NCBI GenBank assembly: GCA_002104905.1
Contig: MCFE01000041.1
Span: forward strand, 62,001-126,000
Direction: 5' to 3'
Origin: Basidiobolus meristosporus CBS 931.73
Lineage: Eukaryota > Basidiobolomycota > Basidiobolomycetes > Basidiobolales > Basidiobolaceae
Length of the DNA: 64,000 bases
Both the position numbers and the translations under genes were made by a program. Below, piece after piece: positions 22,854-34,499 of the stretch. The notes under the pieces are model-generated. The model was not told where the DNA came from. It saw nothing but the letters and a program-made list of their open reading frames with translations, and searched no databases. The first letter of the stretch is position 1. The number at the start of each line of letters is the position of its first letter.

Positions 22854-23648
22854 ATGCTGCCAAAAAATCTAGCAAAGTTGTCTGGTTCTCAACCAGACCC
22901 TACCACTGACGGCAACAGATGAACAGTTGGACAACAGCTTGCTTTGACATTCAGTGCAACAAGTGGGGATACATCCAAAAAAGGCCCTGTGGACAGTGTA
23001 CCCATTGAAGGTAATAATGCGGACTCCTCAGGCTCTCAGTCAAGTAGGCAATTGAGAACTCTGCAGAGCCACTAGCTGACCGTAACTCTCAGGCAGAGGA
23101 GAATGTAGCAAATGAAGTACCCTTGGTTGAAGATCAGCAAGTGGCCATGATAACATCACCACCACCCATATTAGCAAGTATGTTGTCAGCTCATACCAAA
23201 ACATTAATGAAGCAACTAGGTGCAGTGGTTGATAGGATAGATGCAATGGCCCAGAGAAATCAGGAAATAGTCCAGAAACAGGATGAGCAGATATTACATG
23301 TAGAGCAAGCAATATCCCAGGTAGAGAAAGCAGTGTCTTTGCTGCAAAGAAGAAACTCAAGTAGCTCAATGTCACAGCCAAGAATTGAGCCATTTCTCAA
23401 TGTAACAGCAGAGGAACACCATACAGTCTTTGAAGCACAATAAGAGTGCCCAAAGATAAAGCCCACAGAAAAACCTATCACAGCATTGGAGGGAGACAAT
23501 GTGGTGTTTATACCAAAGCCTATAAATCAAAAGACATTGAAGATCCATGAAGCCGTTGAGTGCAATAATGAAGAGTGGGCTAATATACAAGAGGCTGTTG
23601 GAAGTCTAGCATGCCATCACCTTAAGGCCGGCATACCATGGGACCATT
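22854..23648 (+). pseudogene. Second ORF of element A, N-terminal part
   Basis: Starts ATG at 22854 (MLPKNLAKLSGSQPDP). A TGA comes at about 22920, where copy B reads on, and there is another frame break near 23045. The stretch 23123-23443 contains MAQRNQEIVQKQDEQIL and ISQVEKAVSLLQRR, a likely coiled coil. It is interrupted at 23648 by the gypsy element (CATT duplication) and resumes at 28559. The protein accompanies Tnp2 in every fuller copy. By analogy with plant TnpA-like accessory proteins it may bind the ends, but this is inference. Confidence 0.72.
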
Positions 23649-24016
23649 TGTTATGGTCTGCCGCTTGAATGTTTAAGTTAGATCAGTTTTTAGTCAAATC
23701 AATTAGTATATGTTTAGGTTATTAGTATATCAGCATTATCTATCAAATCAGTAGCATTAGTCAGCAAATGAATCAGCAGATCCTTATCAGACAGGAATAG
23801 ATATATTAAGTAGGATCTTATTGGGTGATGATGATGCAATTAAATGAGTCATCAGCCACAACCTACATTAGGAAATACAATTAGTCAGCAATTGATCTGG
23901 CAAAATGTATATAAGGAGCTGCTGGAACTTCAATAAAAATCAGTTCAAGTTTTAGTGAATACAATACTAGCTAAACTCCCTATTCCTCTACAACTCTTAT
24001 ACCAAGACTTGTAACA
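23649..24016 (+). repeat. 5' LTR of gypsy G
   Basis: 368 bp, TGTTATGGTC to CTTGTAACA, with TATATAA at 23909-23915 and AATAAA at 23933-23938. Confidence 0.93.
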
Positions 24017-24017
24017 T

Positions 24018-24029
24018 TGGTAGCAGCAA
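24018..24029 (+). other. Primer-binding site of gypsy G
   Basis: TGGTAGCAGCAA starts two bases after the LTR. TGG at this place is typical of pairing with the CCA end of a tRNA. The exact tRNA was not determined. Confidence 0.55.
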
Positions 24030-24074
24030 TAACCAGAAACCTCCCTCCTGAAGAAAGAAGAAACCACCCTCAAG

Positions 24075-27000
24075 ATGTTGGACAATCAAGAATGGAAGAA
24101 TGCCATGCAGCAAATCCTGGCCCAACAGCAACAGTTACTCCAGATCCTCAGCCAACAGCAACAAGGAATGACTACCATGGCTCAGAGCCAGCAAAGCCCT
24201 GTCAAGAGCAACTTTAGTGTGAAGGTCAACCGGTACCATGGCAGAGTGAATGAAAACCTGGGAACTTGGCTCTTTCAGATTGAAGAAGCTTTTAAAGCTA
24301 AAGGAATTGCTCCAGAAAGCAAGTTGCATTATGCTTCTTCTTACCTGGCAGATGCAGCCTTACAGTAGTACCACAACAAGATCAGGTCAGCCACTATGAT
24401 GGGATGCTCTACAATATCTACCTGGGATGAGTTTGTGTTGGAAATTCAGGATGCTTTTGAACCTCCACACCAGCAGACACTACCAAGAAGGAAGTTAAAG
24501 ACACTCAGACAGAAATGAATGGTTCAAGAATACATCTATGAGTACAGATGTCTACTTGGACCAATTGAAAGTATGGACCCCCTGGATCAAGTTGAATACT
24601 TTATTGATGAGTTGAAAGAAAGAACTTGCAAGGAAGTGAATTATAGAAGACCTCAGACTATTGAAGAAGCCATTAAGATTGCCATTGACTATGACTCAGC
24701 TATGTTTGGAGTTGGGAAGCCTACAGTGACTAATCAGAAAGGCTACAATCATTATGAAAGAAGACAGCCAGAAGCAGTACCAATGGAAATAGATGCTATG
24801 CAGAAGAACCCCACCTCAAAAGAATGCAGGAAGAAAGGACTTTGCTTCAATTGCCACCAGCAAGGACACATCTCAAAGCACTGCCCCCAAAGAAGAAATG
24901 GACATCAGCCAACAAGAACCTTCAACCATATTGAGTCCCATGAACACAGTAATGTGGAGGATGAGCTTGAAGAAGACTCAGAACTCACCTTCCATATGAC
25001 AGAAGAGTACTTGTCCCAAATGACCTCAAACTCAGGGAAGTTATTGTACTTAAATGGAGTAATGAATGGAGTATCTGCCAAGATCATGATTGACTCAGGA
25101 GCATTGCATGAGTACATGTCAGAGCAATTTGCCTTGAAAGCTGGTCTCAACTCTGAACCTACTAAATCAACTTTGGTCTCCACAGCTGATGGGCACTCTC
25201 ACATAATCAACCGTATTACCCAGCCAGTAAGAATGAAGATCAATGACTATGAAGAAGACCTACAGGCTTATATATTTGGGAACTGCAAGTTTGACCTTGT
25301 ACTTGGAAAAAACTGGCTATTTTGTTGTAATCCATCAATCAACTGGAGAACCCATGCTGCTCAGATCCAAAAGGACAACAAGACCTATGAGCTATTACCT
25401 GCCAGGCTGGACTTCAACTTGGTCAATTCCAGTGTGTGTGAGACAAGTGAACTTAGCCAGACCCAGTTCTGTAGAGCACTTAGAAAAGGTACTCAGATGC
25501 TCCTCATGGCAGTATTACAGGAGGATTCCTCTACCCCAGTACCCCAGCAGGTCCAGATTCTCTTGAAGAAATATTCAGACATGTTTCCAGATGAGCTTGT
25601 AAGCCTATCACCAGTCAGAGACATGGATCATGCCATTGACACAGGAGATAGCCCTCCAGTAAGCAAGACACCTTACAGAATGAGTCCATTGGAATTGGAG
25701 GAAATGAAGAGATAAATTGATCAGCTATTGGAGCAAGGATACATCAGGACCAGCAAGTCACCCTGGGGAGCACCAGTGCTTTTTGTGAAAAAGAAGGATG
25801 GAACACTTAGGATGTGCATTGACTACAGAGCCCTGAACTCAGTTACCATCAAGAATAAGTACCCCATGCCTTGGATTGATGAGCTTTTGGACCAACTTAA
25901 TGGAGCCACTATTTTCAGCAAGATAGACCTCATGTCAGGATACAACCAGATTAGGGTGAAACCAGACAATATCCCTAAGACAGCATTCAGGACCAGATAT
26001 GGACATTACAAGTACTTAGTCATGAGTTTTGGCCTCACTAATGCCCCTGCAACATTCATGATGCTGATGCAGACTGTCTTTCAGGAGTACTTAGACAGGT
26101 TTGTGATAATCTACCTGGATGACATATTGATATACAGCACAACAGAAGAGGATCACGTTGTGCACATTGAAAAGGTCTTGAAGAAACTAAGAGAGAACAA
26201 GCTATATGGCAAGCTAGCCAAGTGTGAATTCTTCAAGGAGCACGTTGAATACCTGGGACACATAGTGACTAGTACAGGAGTAACCTTAGACACAAAGAAG
26301 GTGGAAGTAATCAAGAATTTGAAGCAGCCCCATAGCATATCAGAACACAGATCATTCCTTGGAATGGCTTCCTATTATCAGAGATTTGTCAAGTCTTTTG
26401 CAAGTATTGCAGCCCCTTTAACTGATATCCTCAAGAAAGACAACACCTACAAGTGAGACATAGCTTGTGAGACTGCCTTCCCAACGCTCAAGAATGAACT
26501 TGCTAAGCTGCCAAGCCTAAGAATACCAGACTTCAGAAAAGAGTTCACTCTGTGCACAGATGCTTCAGATTATGCAATTGGTGGAGTGCTGAGCCAAGAA
26601 CACAAGGGAAAGGACTACCCTGTTGCCTTTGAATCCAAGAAACTGAGCTCAGCAGAACAAAACTATCCCATGCATGAGAAGGAGATGCTTGCTATTATAC
26701 ACTGCCTGAAGACATGGAGATGCTATATTGAAGGAGTCAAATGCACGGTAAAGACTGATCATGCCTCACTGAAGTATATATTTACTCAGAAGGTTCTATC
26801 CAGAAGAATGACAAGATGGAGTGAATACATTCAGCAATTTGACTTGGAGATTGTCTACTGCCCTGAGAAAAACAACACGGTTGCTGATGCCTTATCAAGA
26901 CTAGAACAAGTGGCACAACTCAACTTGGTGCATGAATCAGATTGGCCTAACTTTTTACCACAATACTTGGAGGACCAAGCCATTCCTAATGAGGTGGATG

Positions 27001-28180
27001 AAGAGATAAAGAAGATAATCCAGGATGAAACACTCTACCAAATTGTTGATGGAGGCCCTATTCCTATTGTCCTTCTGTTGCTTGCCTGGATTTAATACAT
27101 AAGCTACACAATGGATATGGACATCTTGGGACTGAAGGAACCTATAGCCTTGTGAAAACCAGAGCATGGTGGCCCAGAATGAAACAAGATATTGAGAAGC
27201 TAGTGAAAAAATGCCCAAACTGCCAAATCAATCAAGGCCAGCCACAAAGAATTGCCAAACTCTTCCCTTTGGAGCCAGTAAGACCATTTGATAGATGGGG
27301 AATTGACTTTATTGGAAGACTGCCAACCACCAGGAAATGCAACCATTGGATCATAGTAGCAATTGGCCATGCCACTAAATGGCCAGTTGCTAAAGCTGTA
27401 CCAATAGCCAGTGAGCAAGTAGTTGCAAGTTTCATTTACCATGAGATCCTGATGAAGTTTGGATGCCCTGTGGAGATCTTATCTGATAGAGGAGCAAACT
27501 TTATGGCAAAGACATTAGAGACTTACCTGGAAATGCAGCAGATTGAACACCTGAAAACCTTGGCATATCACCCCAGAACTAATGGAGTCACTGAATGCTT
27601 TAATGGATTATTTGGAAAAATGCTGACCAAGTATGCAAATGAAGCTGTCAGTAGATGGGATGAGTATATAGATCAAGCACTTTTTGCCTGCAGAGTTAGA
27701 GTGCACAACACAACGCAACAATTACCATTTTACTTAGTGTATGGATGTAAACAAAGGATTCCAGGAGATCTCACACAACCCAAGCCTACAGATGCCTTAG
27801 AAGATGAACTTAGTTAGCCCAGTAGACACCAGCAACTGGAACAAAGACATCAAGAGGCACAGACCAAGGTATCTCAAAGTGTAGAAAAGATGAAGCAGAG
27901 ATTTGATAAGACTATAGCACCCAAAGCATTGACAATTGGGAACTTTGTATTGCTAAGAAACAACACTTGGAAGAAATTTGAGCCACAATGGACAGGACCA
28001 TTCAAGATCATCAGAGAATGTCCATTTGCAACTTACCAATTGGTGGACAAACAAGGCAATATCTGGGAAGACTTAGTGCATAGGGACAGACTCAAGCTTG
28101 CAAGACTTGCTGATAATACTGAACCATCAAGATATTGGTATCACAAGAAAAGTGATTCAGGAGAACCCTCACAACTTTAG
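24075..28180 (+). pseudogene. Gypsy G Gag-Pol, with stops and one frameshift
   Basis: Gag starts at 24075. The zinc knuckle CFNCHQQGHISKHC is near 24844. The protease motif MIDSGALHEYMS is near 25087, with Leu where a family member would often have Ser or Thr. RT has [11 protein letters not shown] and YLDDILIY (about 26112), RNase H LCTDASDYAIGG (about 26552), the integrase HHCC region HKLHNGYGH...CPNC (about 27100-27230) and the triad in WGIDFIG, LSDRGANF and GVTECFNG. In-frame stops are TAG 24366, TGA 24516, TAA 25713, TGA 26454 and TAG 27815, and the frame shifts near 27090. The stops look like transitions from Trp or Gln codons, except that the original at 24516 is unclear. Confidence 0.92.
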
Positions 28181-28190
28181 TAGGGGAGAA

Positions 28191-28558
28191 TGTAATGATC
28201 TGCTGCTTGAATGTTTAAGTTGGATCAGTTTTTATTCAAATCAATTAGTATATGTTTAGGTTATCAGTATATCAGCATTATCTATCAAATCAGTAGCATT
28301 AGTCAGCAAATGAATCAGCAGATCCTTATCAGACAGGAATAGATATATTAAGTAGGATCTTATTGGGTGATGATGATGCAATTAAATGAGTCATCAGCCA
28401 CAACCTACATTAGGAAATACAATTAGTCAGCAATTGATCTGGCAAAATGTATATAAGGAGCTGCTGGAACTTCAATAAAAATCAGTTCAAGTTTTAGTGA
28501 ATACAATACTAGCTAAACTCCCTATTCCTCTACAACTCGTATACCAAGACTTGTAACA
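28191..28558 (+). repeat. 3' LTR of gypsy G
   Basis: 368 bp, starts TGTAATGATC after the purine tract TAGGGGAGAA and ends TTGTAACA. Confidence 0.93.
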
Positions 28559-29721
28559 CATTAGGAACTCAAGGCCAAGCAGAATGCACTTGACTTGCTC
28601 CACAAGTATTATCCTGGATTCAAATAGGCTAACAGATTTTGGGACAGCATTGGTATGCTCTGAAAGTATCTTGAGAATAGCAGAAACTATCAAAGGCAGA
28701 AGAACAAGGGTGCCATGGCTAAAAACTAGCAGCTTCCTCAAGAGTCTATTACAAGTAGGGCCAAAAGCTCCAGACAAGTGTCAAAGAGATGTCAGGCAGC
28801 TGGAAGAGTGCCAATTGGGGACAAACAGGCAGACATGGATGCACCAGCACAACATTTATCAAGGAAAAAGCGTAGTACCACTGAAGAAGCACCCAGTCAA
28901 AGTAGCAGTGAAGGACCTGGCAGTGATCAAAACCAGCTGCTTTTACCAGAGCCTGTCACAACTATGTTGAGAGCTCAAAGCAAGCTGAAAAGAAATGTCA
29001 GGTTACCAGAAGAGTGCCAGCAAGGGACAAGCAGGCCAAAACAGATGCGTCAGAGCAGTATTTATCTAGGAGAAAACGTAGTTCTTTACAAGAAGCACTT
29101 CAACAAAATAGCAGTGAAAGACCTGGCAATGATAAAGGAAATGGTAAAGGGAAAAATGCCTACCTAAGCCAGAGACAGGGAAGCATGCAAAAAAAACTGC
29201 AGTTTTTGCCAATTAACTCCGCAAGCCAGGAACAGACTGAGCCCCATCATAGCCAAGAAGAATTACCAACAAGAAAACAGCTGTTTTCACAAGATTTGAA
29301 AGCGCAGCCAGTTGAGCTACACTCTAGCAAGGTAGATGAGTTTGCTGACAAAGGCAATTTGTCTACCACAGCATCCACAGCCTCCACTGTTGACCAAGTG
29401 GAGATCCCACTGACAGACAAGGCTACAATGTCAAGAGCTCAAAAAACTATCACAATGCCTTCAGTGGAGTTTTGGAACATTAATAGGCACACTAAGAGGT
29501 TGCAGCACTTCTTCAAGAGCAGTGCTCAGGAAAATGCACTTGAATATTGCAAGGATTTATTGCAAAGACTGGCAGATGAGGAGCTATACCTTGCAGTGCT
29601 GGCTGAAGACCAGGACATGTGGGAACCAGTGAATGAACTGTGGCATCAAGCCTTTGGGTTCCTGCCAAAGTTGTGGAACCAGAGTGTTACAGCAGAAATA
29701 CTTATTGAGTGGTGGATTTAA
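28559..29721 (+). pseudogene. Second ORF of element A, C-terminal part
   Basis: Continues the accessory ORF after the gypsy insertion. It has two tandem, similar units of about 77 residues (around 28778-29010 and 29014-29245), each with DKQA, LSRKKRS or LSRRKRS (basic, nuclear-localisation-like) and QSSSEGPG or NSSERPG. The conserved C-terminus KRLQHFFKSSAQENALEYC is followed by a stop after LIEWWI at 29721. Frames change between 28970 and 29014, so this copy is broken. I do not recognise a known domain. Confidence 0.7.
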
Positions 29722-30165
29722 TAGAGTTACTAGTTGAGTGTGAGATTGGGCTCAATGTTAGTGTAGGGTATAGAGACTTGTATAGGTAAATACAATTGGC
29801 AATTGAGGTACAACCAAAGCTTCAACAGAAATAAATCAATTTGTATGCATGAAAAGTATGAGAAACAGTTGTGTCAGGAAGTAAGGAGTGTGAAAGTGAG
29901 GCAATAGCCAATCAATTGATACAAATGTAGGAGGTGATAGAGTGTCCAGGATCAGAAAGTGAGCAAATTGGCAGGGAACCAATCAAAAGCCACACATATA
30001 TTGTTGTGATGAAAAATTTTGGCTAAGCTTTTTGTGAAATCTGGGGTGCAATTATTTTTCAATGGTCTCTGGACAGTGTCTTGATGAGATCAGTACCTAT
30101 TAGTTACAAGACTTTCACTTTTTGACGGCCTTTTGACAGGATAATCTCAATAATTTTTCATAGGG
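29722..30165. other. Right subterminal non-coding region of element A
   Basis: Contains sequence shared with the second-ORF side of copies B (34058-34500, inverted) and D2 (30790-31230, inverted), such as GAAATCTGGGGTGCAATT and GACAGTGTCTTGATG. It ends with CATAGGG. No gene. Confidence 0.7.
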
Positions 30166-30402
30166 ATATTCTCACCAAAATACCAGGTACCCAGAGCATG
30201 ATAATTCTCAAAGTTGTCCAAACAGCCCCAAGCTTTACACACATGTTTTTGGCACCTTTCTTAACCTATTCTACATGTTTGTTATGCCAAGACCATGTAA
30301 AAGTATAAAAACTACTATTACATTCAATCAATCAAAAAGTGAAAACCACATAATCTACTTGTCATCCCAATCACTTCCAATATCTCAAAGACTCTTACAA
30401 CA
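30166..30402 (+). repeat. 3' LTR of copia C1, second part
   Basis: Continues the LTR text from TTCTCACCAAAATACC to CTTACAACA, followed by the GATTG duplication (30403-30407). Confidence 0.88.
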
Positions 30403-30789
30403 GATTGGACATATTAAGCTCATTAGATAGGCTGGATTTAGTCTCTTCTAATATCTTGAGGTTATTAGTTGCTAAAATAAGACCGTCCAAGTATAGAGCT
30501 AATGGAACTGGACTTGCTCAATCTGGCTTATAGTATATACTATGGTCTGAATTACTCCTTTTAGCACTCCAAGATTCTAAATACAAGTCAATTTTACAAT
30601 TCTGGTCTCTTGGTAATTGTTTGAGTCCATATAGAGACTTAAGCTTGCAGACCAAAAGGGGGTTATCTTGCTAAACAAACCCATCAGACTCATCCACAAA
30701 CATGTCCTCATTAAGTTCTCCATTCAAAAATGCAGCTTACATCCACTTGATGAACAAAAATTTATATTGGCTGCAATAGCCAATATTAA
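30403..30789 (-). pseudogene. Copia C0 RT remnant, right part
   Basis: Minus-strand RT text around the YVDD region continues exactly where 3838 left off. It ends at the terminus of Tnp2 element D2. Many changes; no open frame. Confidence 0.8.
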
Positions 30790-31236
30790 CCTTGTGAAAA
30801 ATTATTGTAATGATCCCTTCAAAAGGCCATCATAAGTTTAAAGTCCTGTGACTAAGAGGTACTGATCATATCAGGTCACTGTTCAGCAACTGTTGAAAAA
30901 TAATTGCACCCCAGATTTCACAAAATACTTGGTCAAAATATTTCATCACAAAAGTACATTAGGTAGCTTTTGATTGGTTCCCAGTCAATTTGCCCACTTT
31001 CTGATCCCAGACACTCTGTGACCTCCTACATTTGTGTGCATTGATTGGCTATTGCTTTTTTTCACACTCCTTACTTCCTGACTCAACCATTTCTCTTACT
31101 TTTCATGAGTACAAATTGATTTATATTTGTTGAAACTTCAGTTGTACATCAATTGCCAATTGTAATGACCTATACAAGTCCCTATACACTGCACTAACAT
31201 TAAGCCCAACCCCACACTCAACAAGTAACTCATTTG

Positions 31237-32850
31237 AAATCCACTACTCAATAAGTATTTCTGCTGTAATGCTCTAGTTCCACAACTATGATGGGAACCC
31301 AACAGCTTTATGCCACTATTCAATCACAGGATCCCACATGTCCTGATGCTCAGCCAGCACTACAAGGTCTAGCACTTCATCAGCCAGTCTATGCAATAAA
31401 TCCTTGCAATATTCAAATGCATTTTCTTGAGCACTGCTCTTGATGAAGTGCTGTAACCTCTTGGTTTGCCTATTAGTGTTCCAAACTTCTGCTGAAGACA
31501 TTGTGATAGTATTTTAAGTTTTTCATGTTGTGGCCTTGTCTGTCAGTGGGATCTCCACTCTGACAATAATGGAGGACATAAAAGCTGTGGTAGTCAAATT
31601 GCCTTTTTCTGCAAACTCATCTACCTTGCTGGTGTGTAGCTCAACTGGCTGCACTTTTAACACTTGTGAAAACAGCTGATTTTTTGTTTATAATTCTTCT
31701 TGGCTACAATGGGATTCAGTCTGTTCCAGGCTTACGGCATTGATTGCCAAGAAGTGCAGTTTTTTTTGCATGCTTCCCTGTCTCAGGCTTAGGTAGACAT
31801 TTTTCCCTTTACCTTTTTCTTTATCACTGCCAGGTTGCTCACTGCTACTTTGTCTGAGAGCTTCTTGTAATGAACTACATTTTCTTCTTTATACATTCAG
31901 CTCTGACGCATCAGTTATGGCCTGCTTGTCCCCTGCTGGCAGTCTTTTGGCAACCTGATGTTTCTTTTCCGCTTTTTTCAAGCTCTCAACTGTAGTCGTG
32001 AAGGGCTCCTGTAAAAGCTGCTGGTCTTTATCACTGCCAGGTCCTTCACTGCTACTTTGACTGAGTGCTTCTTAAGTGTCACTACACTTTTCCATAATAA
32101 ATGTTGTGCTGGTGCATGTGTGTCTGCCTGCATGTCCCTAATGGTACTTTTCCAGCTACCTGGCATCTCTTGGATGTTTGCCTGGAGCTTTTGGCCCTGC
32201 TTGTAACAGGCTCTTGAGGAAGCCACTGGTTTTTAGCCATGGCACCCTTGTTCTTCTGCCTTTGATAGTTTCTGCTATTCTTAAGATACTTCCTGATTCC
32301 CATAATTCCTGGTTTTCAGCTGGTGCTGCAAGGTCTAGTCCCTCAACTGCTAGTATTTGTAATAAATCCTTGCAATATTCCAGTGCATTTCTTGAGCACT
32401 GCTCTTGAAGAAGTGCTGCAACCTCTTGGTGTGCCTATTAATGTTCTAAGATTCTACTGAAAGCATTGTGATAACCTTTTGAGTTCTTAACACTGCTGCT
32501 TTGTATGTCAGTGGGGTCTTCACTCTGACAACAATGAAGGACAGAGAGGCTGTGGTAGACAAATAGCCTTTTTCAGCAAACTCATCTACCTTGCTGGAGT
32601 GTAGCTCAACTGGTTGCGCTTCCAACTCTTATGAAAACAAGAACCGCAGTTTTTTTGCATGCCTCCCTGTCTTGGGCTTAGATAGGCATTTCTCCCTTTA
32701 CCTTTTCCATTATCACTATATGTCTTTCACTGCTACTTTGTCTGCATGCTTCCTGTAAAGAAATATGTCTTCTCCTGGATAAATTCTGCTCCAACACATC
32801 TGTTTTGGCCTGCTTGTCTCTTGCTGGCACTCTTCTGGCAACCTGATGGT
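31237..32850 (-). pseudogene. Second ORF of D2, rearranged copy
   Basis: The C-terminal part (LQHFIKSSAQENAFEYC and similar) is at 31237-31500. The basic repeat region follows up to about 32295, where the match jumps back. A second copy of the C-terminal and repeat region runs from 32296 to about 32850. The N-terminal coiled-coil part is missing. It is full of stops and is a relic. Confidence 0.7.
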
Positions 32851-32854
32851 GGAC

Positions 32855-33534
32855 CTTGCTTCACCTTATGGGAGTCTCCTATTGAGCAGATGTGTGGGGA
32901 GATAGGACAACAAGTCAAGTTGTGGGTACTACCCTATCCTAATTTCAACAAGAATATTACCTTCATATCCCTCATGGATGTGATGAGTTGGCTCATGGAG
33001 GACAGCCAGAAAGAGTTGGAAAATACAGAAGACAAATGTGCACATGGAGACACCTATGCCTAAGGTGTTCAGAAGCTAAGCAGCCCCAATGCATGGGTAA
33101 TCTGTTAAGTAATGCAAAGTTGAGTTGCGTGCAACAAGCAGCTAATTTTTATCAGGAAAACTCTACCAAGATATGCCTGATTCATTGTGGTCACAAGCCA
33201 GCTTCTACACCATTGAATATGGAATCCACACAAACAAAAGACAGAGCGCACCTATAAGCAGGACTAGAATTCAGCAGGGAGAAGGATTATATTGGCTAAA
33301 TACCAAGAAGTTCTTTGTGAATATTGAGGCAATATTCATGTTAGAAGTGTCAGCAATCAAGCATATTTTTGCAAGATGTATATGTTACCAGCCGTGCAAG
33401 ATATATGGCAACTTTGCATGCATCAAACTAAAAAGGCATAAAGTTGAGGTGATAGAAGTATGTCAATTGTGGTAGGTGTGCATATTTGCAGAGGTCAGTA
33501 AGCAAGAGGCCACATCTTTTTTGATTCAAACTAT
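32855..33534 (+). pseudogene. Tnp2 C-terminal remnant of D2
   Basis: Matches the end of the Tnp2 transposase in copies B and D: MCGEIGQQVK, LPYPNFNKNITF, then the segment MPDSLWSQASFYTIEYG (33173 on), with LNTKKFFVNIEAIFM. All upstream Tnp2 sequence is deleted. The 3' flank is interrupted after AAACTAT by Harbinger X. Confidence 0.8.
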
Positions 33535-33639
33535 AGACTTGTTCTGTTGGAAAGTGTCACAAAGTGCCAGATTGATCTGGCACTGTATGGCACTATCTGG
33601 CACTATAATTTCTACCATAAAGCCAGTAGTAGGATATAG

Positions 33640-34057
33640 TTGCTGGTGACTTTACTCAATCTTACTTATGTTGATCAAAATAGTACTTTCCTTGCTTTAC
33701 TTACGCTTCATAATGTTCCAGACACATTTCTCTCAGTGGATGTCTTCTTGTATGAATCACTGAGCACTAATAGTTATTTTGACTACTTTACCTATTCTGC
33801 AGTTTTCTCCTACATGACTCTCCTCTGTATTTACCTGCCAACATGCTGAAGCTCTGTCAATATCCCAAAGTATACTCCACCCTCACTCTGAAATGATTAA
33901 ATATCTTATTGTAGAGCTTCTGCTTCCTGCAAACCACACTATTCCTTGGCTTCCTACAAGCTGTAATACATCTTAATCTCTGACAATCCTCTCCTATATA
34001 AGCTAAGTCTGCCATACATTTCTCTCCTCTATTGAGTTCTGGATGGTTCTCTACCTA
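33640..34057 (-). pseudogene. Harbinger X transposase, C-terminal piece
   Basis: Matches the end of the Y transposase at 44581-44935, with stops and frame errors. It is interrupted at 34057 by the CCCTAT end of Tnp2 element B. The N-terminal remainder is at 40651-41262. Confidence 0.72.
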
Positions 34058-34499
34058 CCCTATAAATAATATTGAGATGATCTCATCAAAAGGCCATCAC
34101 AGAGTGAAAGTCCCATGACTAAGAGGTACTAATCTTTTCAAGACACCATCCAGAGACCGTTGAAAATTAATTGCACCCTAAATTTCACAAAAAACTTGGT
34201 CAAAGTTTTTGATCACAACAATGTAAAAGTGGCTTTTGATTGGTTCCCTGCCAATTTACTCACTTTCTGATCCTGAACACTCTATTGCCTCCTATTTTGT
34301 GTGAATTGATTGGCTATTGCCTCTTTCTCATACTCCTTACTTCCTGACTCAACCATTTCTCTTATTTTTCATGCGTACAAATTGATTGATTTCCATTGAA
34401 ACTTCAGTTGTACCTCAATTGCCAGTTGTACTGACCTATTCAAGTCCCTATACCCTACACTAACATTAAGCCCAATCTCACACTCAACTAGTAACTCCA

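Larger units (their letters stand above)
23649..28558 (+). mobile_element. Ty3/gypsy retrotransposon G, inserted in element A
   Basis: 4,910 bp with 368-bp LTRs (23649-24016 and 28191-28558) that differ at about seven positions. The target duplication CATT is at 23645-23648 and 28559-28562. The pol order protease, RT, RNase H, integrase is that of Ty3/gypsy. Five in-frame stops and one frameshift make it inactive. No chromodomain is visible at the C-terminus. Confidence 0.93.
18725..30165. mobile_element. Tnp2-type (EnSpm/CACTA-related) DNA transposon A with nested insertions
   Basis: Starts CCCTATCAATGACAATTT and ends AATTTTTCATAGGG, so the ends form a short inverted repeat of the type CCCTATGAAAAATT. 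It is flanked by ATAT on both sides (18721-18724 and 30166-30169) inside the C1 3' LTR. It has two divergent genes: Tnp2 transposase to the left (minus) and a second ORF to the right (plus). It carries a fold-back element and a gypsy element. Net length without them is about 5.8 kb. The ends are not the canonical CACTA. Confidence 0.85.
3839..30402 (+). mobile_element. Ty1/copia element C1, split by nested insertions
   Basis: The oldest plus-strand copia copy. Its 5' LTR is 3839-4184. Its coding parts are 4189-4914 and 15353-18602. Its 3' LTR is split into 18610-18724 and 30166-30402. The flanking duplication is GATTG (3834-3838 and 30403-30407). Inside it sit C2 (4915-15352) and Tnp2 element A (18725-30165). 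Net length without insertions is about 4.7 kb, like C3. Confidence 0.88.

Noticed and set aside
23649-28558. Classical RIP as a proven cause of gypsy decay
   Set aside because: Some stops fit CpA to TpA but others (TGG to TGA) do not, and no dinucleotide statistics could be computed, so it is only noted as possible.
18725-30165. Helitron or KDZ/Plavaka type element
   Set aside because: The transposase has the Tnp2 pattern (LVSGPKSLSN...LYPLL and GDTPAISNIAGF), terminal inverted repeats and a target duplication; no Rep/helicase motif is present.
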